A DNA stretch of 5,039 nt from Alphaproteobacteria bacterium (GTDB taxonomy: Bacteria; Pseudomonadota; Alphaproteobacteria; Sphingomonadales; Emcibacteraceae), in NCBI GenBank assembly GCA_030432815.1, contig JAUILB010000224.1, positions 1 through 5,039 on the forward strand. Direction: 5' to 3'. Both the position numbers and the translations under genes were made by a program. Below are positions 1 through 5,039 of the stretch, one piece after another; position 1 is the stretch's first letter, and every line of letters begins with the position of its first letter. Under the pieces are notes generated by a model. The model saw nothing but the letters and a program-made list of their open reading frames with translations, did no database searches and had not been told where the DNA came from.

Positions 1-594
1 TTCCTGAATAACCATATTCGGAACCCTGTCACTTATTTCGGCATAAATATCCTTCACTTCATTCAAGCTATTGGTTTTATATGCTTTTTTAATTTCATCA
101 CCAAATTCTGTGTTTTGTTCGGATGGCTTAAAAATACAGGGAAAATTAAAATGTGCTGCTCCATCGATCAGCCCAGGGGCACTTATCTTTAACGTGCGCG
201 GATAGCGAATACCCGATTTTTCCGCCATAGCCAACACACCATTTTTATTCATTAAGCTCATCAGCATTTTATGATCAGGTAATGTAAAGCGGTAATATTT
301 TAAAAGTTCATCGCGGTGTTCGGAAATTGTGCGCAGGCTTTTTTCCATAGTGATAAACAGCACCGGATTCTCAGTAAAACGATGCCTAAGTTCAATCAAG
401 TCATGGATAAGCGTATCGCCTTCCAAATCACGAATGATGATTTTTTTAGCGGAATTTGTTTTGCCACTAGGTTTTTTGAAATCCTTATCAACGGCAAATA
501 CCGGCACGCCTTCTTTTGATAACCACCGTGTCACGCCAAGGCCATTAATATCAAGACCAACAACAACGGCCGGTATAGTGTGATTTGAATTCAT
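1..594 (-). CDS. ATP-grasp carboligase-like protein, N-terminal 198 residues (gene continues past the left edge)
   Basis: This is an open frame of 198 codons from an ATG at 594 to the window edge with no stop, so the C-terminal part is missing. Residues 8-36 form a nucleotide-fold start (AVVVGLDINGLG, then VPVFAVD), the pattern of predicted ATP-dependent carboligases of the COG3919 type and of pre-ATP-grasp domains. Residues 151-157 (FPCIFKP) match the ATP-grasp strand whose lysine (K156) contacts ATP phosphates, and the last visible residues (VIQE, 195-198) fit the hinge that binds the adenine. The metal-binding catalytic end lies outside the window. Family members join a carboxylate to an amine or similar nucleophile through an acyl phosphate. 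The substrate cannot be read here. No signal peptide or membrane segment is seen, so it should be cytoplasmic. It starts 11 bases after the rmlD stop (TGA, 608-606), which suggests co-transcription and possibly coupled translation; the ribosome binding site is weak (AGAACGGA). Family call fairly sure, function inferred. Confidence 0.8.
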   Translation of the reverse strand, partial: MNSNHTIPAVVVGLDINGLGVTRWLSKEGVPVFAVDKDFKKPSGKTNSAKKIIIRDLEGDTLIHDLIELRHRFTENPVLFITMEKSLRTISEHRDELLKYYRFTLPDHKMLMSLMNKNGVLAMAEKSGIRYPRTLKISAPGLIDGAAHFNFPCIFKPSEQNTEFGDEIKKAYKTNSLNEVKDIYAEISDRVPNMVIQE

Positions 595-605
595 GTGTCC
601 GTTCT

Positions 606-1466
606 TCAGCTTTTAATTATTTTTATGACGGCTGCCTGCCAATTACTGGCATTGATATCACATAAATCCTTAATTTTTTTACAATCAAGTACCGAATTCT
701 TTGGCCGTTTTGATGCTGTGGGATATTCTTCCGAAGTTATACCTTTTACAAAAACCCGTTTTTGCAATTTTCCGGACTCGTAAGCTATTTTAAATATATA
801 TTTCGCGAAATCCATCCATGACGTTATCTGATCACCGGTATAATGAAAAATTTCCTGCCTGAATTTGTCTTTGTTTCTGATAATCGTGTAAATCGCATCG
901 GCAATATCACCGGCATATGTTGGTGCCCCCATCTGATCAGCCACAATATTCAAGCGGTCCTTCTGTGCCCCCAGCTGCATCATGGTTTTTAAAAAATTTT
1001 TCCCATATTCGCTAAAAACCCAACTGGTTCTCAGGATTATATAATGCGCATCACTACGTATTATTGCCTGCTCTCCTTCTGCTTTTGATTTTCCGTAAAT
1101 ATTTATGGGGTTGACCGGATCTGTTTCCTTGTAAGGCAGGGTAGCCTCACCATCAAAAACATAATCCGTTGAAATATGGACAAAAAAAGCACCATTATCC
1201 TTACAGGCTTCCACCAGCAATTTTGGACCAAGCGCATTAACTGCCCTTGCATCGTCTTCTTCAATTTCTGCCTTATCAACAGCCGTGTAAGCGGCAGCAT
1301 TAATAACCACATCAGGCTTATATTCCGAAAAAGCATTATTTATGCTGCTGATTGAAGTTATATTGAGTTTATCTGACCCCAATGCAATCAGATCAATATC
1401 AGAAGGTGCCCGCACCTGAAGTGACCGACCAACCTGACCATTTGCCCCAGTAAGCAGCACCTTCAT
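606..1466 (-). CDS. rfbD: dTDP-4-dehydrorhamnose reductase (RmlD/RfbD)
   Basis: This 286-residue protein has the usual family length of about 290. It is the last enzyme of dTDP-L-rhamnose synthesis, reducing dTDP-4-dehydro-L-rhamnose with NAD(P)H in the cytoplasm. The Rossmann glycine motif TGANGQVG is at 6-13. STDYVFDG at 99-106 and YGKSK at 124-128 supply the Thr100/Tyr124/Lys128 catalytic triad, with the same spacing as T104/Y128/K132 of the Salmonella enzyme. DQMGAPT (177-183) and RPKNSVLD (254-261) are typical C-terminal substrate-side motifs. I chose the ATG at 1466 because the family starts almost directly at the MKxLLTGANGQ strand. An in-frame TTG at 1517 would add 17 residues unlike the family and has no ribosome site in front. 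The nearest strong GGAGG lies 23 or more bases upstream and fits a mini-ORF better. The partner genes rmlA, rmlB and rmlC are not in the window. Context suggests rhamnose supply for an exopolysaccharide. Confidence 0.95.
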   Translation of the reverse strand: MKVLLTGANGQVGRSLQVRAPSDIDLIALGSDKLNITSISSINNAFSEYKPDVVINAAAYTAVDKAEIEEDDARAVNALGPKLLVEACKDNGAFFVHISTDYVFDGEATLPYKETDPVNPINIYGKSKAEGEQAIIRSDAHYIILRTSWVFSEYGKNFLKTMMQLGAQKDRLNIVADQMGAPTYAGDIADAIYTIIRNKDKFRQEIFHYTGDQITSWMDFAKYIFKIAYESGKLQKRVFVKGITSEEYPTASKRPKNSVLDCKKIKDLCDINASNWQAAVIKIIKS

Positions 1467-1480
1467 TTGTTTGCTACCAT
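1463..1480 (-). other. Five-codon mini-ORF overlapping the rmlD start (possible coupling peptide)
   Basis: ATG GTA GCA AAC AAA TGA encodes MVANK. It sits at ideal distance behind the only strong ribosome site in this gap, and its stop TGA shares two bases with the rmlD ATG (ATGA overlap). A ribosome ending here could restart on rmlD. The sequence shows the arrangement directly; that it is translated is inference. A frame this short can easily occur by chance. Confidence 0.3.
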
Positions 1481-1489
1481 TACTTAAGA

Positions 1490-1496
1490 CCCTCCC
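1490..1496 (-). promoter_or_regulatory. Strong Shine-Dalgarno (GGGAGGG) ahead of the mini-ORF and rmlD
   Basis: GGGAGGG contains the GGAGG core and lies 9 bases before the mini-ORF ATG at 1480, but 23 bases before the rmlD ATG at 1466, which is too far for direct use. It is clearly the best ribosome site in the window; the other three genes have weak ones. This placement bears on the start choice for rmlD: either translation is coupled through the mini-ORF, or an RNA fold shortens the spacing. Confidence 0.5.
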
Positions 1497-1508
1497 GTTT
1501 CCTGCATA

Positions 1509-1514
1509 TTTATA
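1509..1514 (-). promoter_or_regulatory. Candidate -10 box (TATAAA) for an rmlD promoter
   Basis: TATAAA matches five of six bases of the sigma-70 -10 consensus. It lies about 40 bases before the rmlD start in the only sizeable gap between genes here, so a transcript would begin near 1502 and have a leader of about 35 bases carrying the GGAGG site. The hexamer at the expected -35 position (TTAGTG, 17-base spacer) is poor; a TTGATA at 1522-1527 is too close. Weak evidence in an AT-rich gap. Confidence 0.25.
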
Positions 1515-1559
1515 CAAGAAATATCAATTTTCACTAATAAAAAAATAAAGCAGTGATAG

Positions 1560-1585
1560 AAAGCCAGTTATTGCTTGGCTTTTTT
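1560..1585. terminator. Hairpin around the ATPase stop codon with flanking T-run (possible bidirectional terminator or attenuator)
   Basis: AAAGCCA (1560-1566) and TGGCTTT (1576-1582) pair over a 9-base loop. On the minus strand the loop carries the TAA stop of the ATPase gene, the 3' arm is followed by TTTCTAT, and about 10 bases later comes a T-rich run (TTTATTTTTTTATT). On the plus strand the arm runs straight into six T (1580-1585), a better terminator shape although no plus-strand gene is present. The stem is only 7 pairs with three G-C, so at most partial termination between the ATPase gene and rmlD is likely. Confidence 0.3.
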
Positions 1586-2506
1586 AAGAAGATATTTTGC
1601 CAGATTTTGATCATGAATGATAAGTGCAGGACCATCGGAACTATCCGGAATTTCATAAAGCCTGTTGGCCTTGGTTTCATTAACTTCCGAATAATGAATA
1701 ATACCGTGACGCCCTTTATCCGCAATGACTTTCTCGATAAGTTCTTTGGATATTTTCTTTGTATCTTCAGAAAAAGCATATGTAAGTGCAGTATCACAAA
1801 TAATGTTAATTAATCGTGGAATACCACGGCTTGCCATATAGATATATGTACACGCTTCATCAGAAAAAAGTTTTTCTTCACAGCCCGCTACTTTTAACCT
1901 GTGTTCGATATAAGCTGCAACTTCTTCGAGGTTAAATGGTTTTAAATAAAAATCAGAAGAGATTCTCTGCGAAAATTGTACAAGTTCCGGCCGCTGCAAC
2001 AAATCCTTAAGTTGCGGTTGGCCAACAAGAATAAGCTGCAGGAGCTGATGTTTATCCGCATTAATATTGGAAAGCATACGAAGCTGTTCCAATGTTTTAG
2101 TGCCCAGATTTTGCGCTTCATCAACGATTAGAACGGTTCTTCGGCCTCGCCCATATTCTGCAATCAGATATTTTTGAAACTGGTCAAATAATTTCACTGC
2201 GGACACTTCATCAAATGGCTGGTCAAACGCAAGAAGCACCCATTGAAGAAGATCCCCTTTGTCATCCTGGACATTCGAAATCAACCCAACGTTCAATTCT
2301 TCACTCATATTATTAAGCAAATGGCGAATTAATGTTGTCTTTCCACACCCTACTTCACCAGTAATCACCGTAAAGCCGGCCTGATTTAAGATACCGTATT
2401 CAAGCATACTGAACGCAAGCGAATGATTATGGCCCCAATAAAGATAATCGGGGTCAGGAAGTATCGAAAATGGTTTTTCTGTCAGTCCAAAAAATTCGTT
2501 ATACAT
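1568..2506 (-). CDS. ExeA/GspA-like AAA ATPase of the XrtA/PEP-CTERM-locus subfamily
   Basis: This 312-residue P-loop ATPase opens with MYNEFFGLTEKPFSILPDPD, the signature start of ExeA/GspA-type secretion ATPases and of the 'putative secretion ATPase, PEP-CTERM locus' subfamily. Walker A is GEVGCGKT (50-57), Walker B is LIVDE (126-130), and sensor 1 lies near LILVGQ (158-163). Arg181 (FSQRI) is a likely arginine finger and GIPRLIN (228-234) carries the sensor 2 arginine (R231). The AAA core ends near residue 265. The remaining tail of about 45 residues has no domain I recognise, and there is no peptidoglycan-binding domain as in some ExeA proteins. With no signal peptide or membrane segment it should act in the cytoplasm or at the inner membrane face. 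Relatives sit in exosortase-linked exopolysaccharide loci, where they are presumed to power or control polymer assembly or export; their exact role is not established. The gene begins 20 bases after the TPR gene stop with only a weak ribosome site, suggesting a shared transcript. Confidence 0.88.
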   Translation of the reverse strand: MYNEFFGLTEKPFSILPDPDYLYWGHNHSLAFSMLEYGILNQAGFTVITGEVGCGKTTLIRHLLNNMSEELNVGLISNVQDDKGDLLQWVLLAFDQPFDEVSAVKLFDQFQKYLIAEYGRGRRTVLIVDEAQNLGTKTLEQLRMLSNINADKHQLLQLILVGQPQLKDLLQRPELVQFSQRISSDFYLKPFNLEEVAAYIEHRLKVAGCEEKLFSDEACTYIYMASRGIPRLINIICDTALTYAFSEDTKKISKELIEKVIADKGRHGIIHYSEVNETKANRLYEIPDSSDGPALIIHDQNLAKYLLKKAKQ

Positions 2507-2526
2507 ATTCTACTACTTAGGCTTTA

Positions 2527-4950
2527 TCAGCTTTGAGTATTAAGATCAGCAAGCAAATTTCTTACTTCTTCAATTTGCTCGAAAGGCTGTGTTTCGGAAA
2601 TCCTTACGATTTCTTCAAACTCGCGTTTTGCTGCCTCAGTCCTCTCCCCTGCCATGTAACTCATACCAAGATGATATCTGAATATTGCCATGTTTGGCAT
2701 TTGTTCAACAACATCCTGCAATAATGACGTCGCAGCCTGTATATCACCAACTTTATAATAAATCCATCCAAGAGTGTCTTTAAAATGTGGTACTGATGAC
2801 TGACGGAAACGTGCCGCGAGATCCTGTGCACGCTGCATACTGGCTTCATCACTTCGATGCTCAGAAAGCAAACTCGCTAAATTATTGATCACGACATCAT
2901 TTATATTATCCTGCGCAATCAGATCTTCATAAATACTTATAGCCATTTCATAATCTTCTTCGCGCTCATAAATTCCAGCTTTTACAAGGCTTAATCCAAC
3001 TTTGTTAGTTGCCGCGGCAATACCTTCATCAACAGTTGCAAGTGCCGATGAAAGATCATCCTGGCTTGCATAATAACTGACCAGATTGATGTAGGCAGCA
3101 CTGTTCTCAGGATCCACCGATTTAGCTTTTTCAAAAGAAGCAACGGCAAGATCATTTTCGCCAACATTTAATTGCACCTGGCCTAATAAAATTTGGGCCT
3201 GATAATTATTTTCATTGTCCTGCAGAATGCTTTCAAGAAATTCTTTTGCTTCATCTGCCTTACCGGCGCGCATATAACTTCCGATAAGCGACGCCAGGGA
3301 ACCTGACGCTCTTTCCCCTGATTGGTAAGCACTACGAAATGCAGCAATACTTTCTTCATAATTTTGCTGACCACTAAGGGCAAGACCTTCTATTTGAGTG
3401 GCTGTCACCCCTTCGCTATCCAGTTCCCGTATAACATCTGCGACCTGCTGCGCACCAATCCAGTTTTGCCGCATTAAACGGATACGTGCCAACATCTGCA
3501 GCAATTCAATATTAGTCGGCTGCACATCAAGTACGCTGGTTATCACGTCTTCCGCGCGCGGAATAGCGGACTGTTTAATAAGGAAATTTGCATAGGCTAC
3601 AGCCATATCTGCGCTGTTTTTGCTAAATCTAAGTGCATCTGCCAATGTATCATCGGCTAGCTCAATAGATCCCGTTAATTCATAAGCGCGCGAAAGTAAT
3701 AATGCTGCTCTTCCTGAATCTGGTTTTTCACTTAATACGATACGTAGATCCTGTATCGCGTTATCATATCTTTCCGCTGCAATATTAAGAGAACCACGAA
3801 TTTCAAGTGCAATTATGTTTGCATTATCAATTTCAAGTATTTCTTCTACAATTCTGGCCGCTTCTTCATTACGTCCTTCTGCCATTGCAAGCTCGCCTAG
3901 ACGACCTCGTGCTGTTAGACCATCTTCCGAGCTTCCCGCTCTGTCAACAATTCTGCTTAATACCTCTACGGCACGTTCACGCTTATTACTGGTAAGATAA
4001 AATTCTGCCAGTGCAAGTTCATACCTTACAACATCGGTTCCTCGTTGAATGAGAGAATTCAGTTCAGCTTCCGCTGCATCGCCCCCTCTATATGTATTTA
4101 AAAAACGGACAACATCGATACTTTTTTCATAGTTGGCTGGATCCATTGCCGCTATATTACGAACCTCTGCTTCTGCGGCATCAACATTGTTATGTTTTAC
4201 ATAAAACCGTACCAGACCAGCTCTTAAATCTTCATCATCCGGGAAAGCTGTTATCAGGCGATTATAATATTCTTCTGCGCTCGGCAGGTCATTCTTAGCT
4301 TCAAAGATCATAATGCTAATAAGCATAAGGTCCTTATTCTGACCAATATCTTCGCTGCTTTGGTTTATAAATGCCAGAGCGCCATCATAATCACGCCTGC
4401 TGAACCTTTCTGCAGCCAAAATCTGAACCGCATTCAGATTACCGGGCTCAAGTTCCAAGGCACGATTAGCCGCCGCAATCGCATTTTCCGTATCGCCCAG
4501 TTTTAGTAACACCGCTGCTCTTAATGCCTGCACTTCCGGATGCTGATTATCAACCAGTAGCATTGCATCGCTTATTTCAACAGCACGGTCCAGCTGGTCA
4601 ACCATCATCATAAGTTTACCAAGGCGTACGTTTGCATCAATATTTGTTGGTTCCAACTCAATTATTCTGTTCAGTACCGAATTAAGGTTCATCCATGCTT
4701 TTTCTTCTTCTTCAATAATCGAGAGCCCCTGCCATGCAGGTACAAATGATTCATCAATCTGAAGCGCGTTGCGGAATTCAATCTTTGCCTTGACGAAATC
4801 TTCTTCCTCAAGAAGTTCCATACCATTCTCGTAATGATCCTGTTTCATTTCTTCCGGAGAACTACAGGCGGATATAACCAAAAATATTGCAGGAAAAAGC
4901 AAAATTTTTATGAGGCTTATCGTCTTGGCAATATAACTTGTTTTAGTCAT
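2527..4950 (-). CDS. prsT: TPR-repeat lipoprotein, PrsT-like (XrtA/PEP-CTERM system)
   Basis: This protein has 807 residues. A basic N-terminus, a hydrophobic stretch (11-28) and the lipobox ISAC put the lipidated cysteine at Cys29, the only cysteine I find in the protein. Serine at +2 favours the outer membrane by the Lol sorting rule, so the mature protein should face the periplasm. The rest is a nearly continuous array of TPR-type helical pairs, for example near 37-68, 105-135, 140-170, 350-376, 380-410, 585-615, 652-682 and 724-786. Clear motifs include LLKLGDTENAIAAANRALELEP (reported as 148-169) and a C-terminal DTLGWIYYKVGD (725-736) followed by FRYHLGMSYMAGE (757-769), close to the ending of the PrsT family. 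PrsT proteins are usually about 900 residues, so this one is somewhat short. TPR arrays bind proteins; PrsT is thought to serve exopolysaccharide/PEP-CTERM envelope systems, with no reaction of its own. The ATG at 4950 puts the signal peptide in register and has GGA 8 bases upstream. A general TPR lipoprotein outside the PrsT family is the alternative. Confidence 0.82.
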   Translation of the reverse strand: MTKTSYIAKTISLIKILLFPAIFLVISACSSPEEMKQDHYENGMELLEEEDFVKAKIEFRNALQIDESFVPAWQGLSIIEEEEKAWMNLNSVLNRIIELEPTNIDANVRLGKLMMMVDQLDRAVEISDAMLLVDNQHPEVQALRAAVLLKLGDTENAIAAANRALELEPGNLNAVQILAAERFSRRDYDGALAFINQSSEDIGQNKDLMLISIMIFEAKNDLPSAEEYYNRLITAFPDDEDLRAGLVRFYVKHNNVDAAEAEVRNIAAMDPANYEKSIDVVRFLNTYRGGDAAEAELNSLIQRGTDVVRYELALAEFYLTSNKRERAVEVLSRIVDRAGSSEDGLTARGRLGELAMAEGRNEEAARIVEEILEIDNANIIALEIRGSLNIAAERYDNAIQDLRIVLSEKPDSGRAALLLSRAYELTGSIELADDTLADALRFSKNSADMAVAYANFLIKQSAIPRAEDVITSVLDVQPTNIELLQMLARIRLMRQNWIGAQQVADVIRELDSEGVTATQIEGLALSGQQNYEESIAAFRSAYQSGERASGSLASLIGSYMRAGKADEAKEFLESILQDNENNYQAQILLGQVQLNVGENDLAVASFEKAKSVDPENSAAYINLVSYYASQDDLSSALATVDEGIAAATNKVGLSLVKAGIYEREEDYEMAISIYEDLIAQDNINDVVINNLASLLSEHRSDEASMQRAQDLAARFRQSSVPHFKDTLGWIYYKVGDIQAATSLLQDVVEQMPNMAIFRYHLGMSYMAGERTEAAKREFEEIVRISETQPFEQIEEVRNLLADLNTQS

Positions 4951-5039
4951 CTGATTGATCCATTTTCATCATTATTTACTTATTGCGGCAGATAGCTTGA
5001 AAGTGTCGGGGAAATCAAATTGATAAAATTTTGCAACCT
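4951..5039 (-). promoter_or_regulatory. Leader of the TPR gene with an imperfect palindrome
   Basis: No gene is seen in these 89 bases. TTGATAAAATTTTGCAA (5020-5036) is an imperfect palindrome of the form TTG-N2-AAA-N-TTT-N2-CAA, a possible operator. A TTGATT hexamer on the minus strand (near 5013-5018) could be a -35 box, but the matching -10 is poor. No sigma-54 site (TGGCAC-N5-TTGC) is present. The true promoter may lie further upstream, outside the window. Confidence 0.2.

Noticed and set aside
316..583. Two overlapping plus-strand frames (67 and 84 codons) opposite the ATP-grasp gene
   Set aside because: They lie fully antisense to a frame with clear family motifs, have no ribosome site and show no recognisable protein features.
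1467..1517. In-frame TTG start giving a 303-residue RmlD
   Set aside because: The extra 17 residues do not resemble the family, TTG is a rare start and it has no Shine-Dalgarno; the ATG at 1466 begins right at the Rossmann strand.
1553..1813. Plus-strand frame of 86 codons across the ATPase 3' end
   Set aside because: Antisense shadow of the ATPase gene; its sequence mirrors the codons of the real gene and lacks a ribosome site.
3807..4298. Several plus-strand frames of 61-68 codons opposite the TPR gene
   Set aside because: Shadows of the TPR repeats; low-complexity Leu/Ser/His-rich translations of the kind produced by the reverse strand of Ala/Glu-rich repeats.
2527..4950. DNA-level tandem repeats in the TPR gene
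   Set aside because: The repeats are visible only at protein level; no near-identical nucleotide units are apparent, so no recent duplication is supported.
4951..5039. Sigma-70 or sigma-54 promoter for the TPR gene
   Set aside because: TTGCAA and TTGATT hexamers occur, but neither has a good -10 at 16-18 bases, and no sigma-54 -24/-12 pair is present.

Overview
The window holds four genes, all on the minus strand and reading right to left: a long TPR lipoprotein of PrsT type (2527-4950), an ExeA/GspA-like AAA ATPase of the subfamily found with exosortase (XrtA/PEP-CTERM) loci (1568-2506), a dTDP-4-dehydrorhamnose reductase (RmlD/RfbD, 606-1466), and the N-terminal part of an ATP-grasp carboligase-like protein that runs off the left edge (1-594). 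No rRNA, tRNA, CRISPR array, insertion sequence or long repeat is visible.

Organism: a lipoprotein with a clear lipobox and a predicted outer-membrane sorting signal, together with the PrsT plus ATPase pair, points to a Gram-negative bacterium, most likely a proteobacterium. The DNA is moderately AT-rich throughout and no gene stands out by eye as compositionally foreign. The genus cannot be fixed from this sequence; a marine-type alphaproteobacterium is possible but is only a guess.

Layout: 5039-4951 is a short leader with no convincing promoter. The TPR gene is followed after 20 bases by the ATPase gene. A gap of 101 bases then separates the ATPase gene from rmlD. That gap contains a hairpin around the ATPase stop codon, a T-rich stretch, a TATAAA box and a strong GGAGG ribosome binding site placed for a five-codon mini-ORF that overlaps the rmlD start. 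rmlD and the ATP-grasp gene are only 11 bases apart. The layout suggests two transcriptional or translational blocks (TPR + ATPase, then rmlD + ATP-grasp) inside one co-directional cluster.

How the genes fit together: in exosortase-type exopolysaccharide loci, PrsT-like TPR lipoproteins and this ATPase subfamily sit among the polymer assembly and export genes. RmlD makes dTDP-L-rhamnose, a common building block of such polymers. The ATP-grasp protein could join an amino acid or other carboxylate to a sugar or small-molecule precursor. The window is therefore best read as an inner piece of an exopolysaccharide/envelope biosynthesis locus. The exosortase, PEP-CTERM proteins, export genes and rmlA, rmlB and rmlC are not in the window, so that assignment rests on family recognition.
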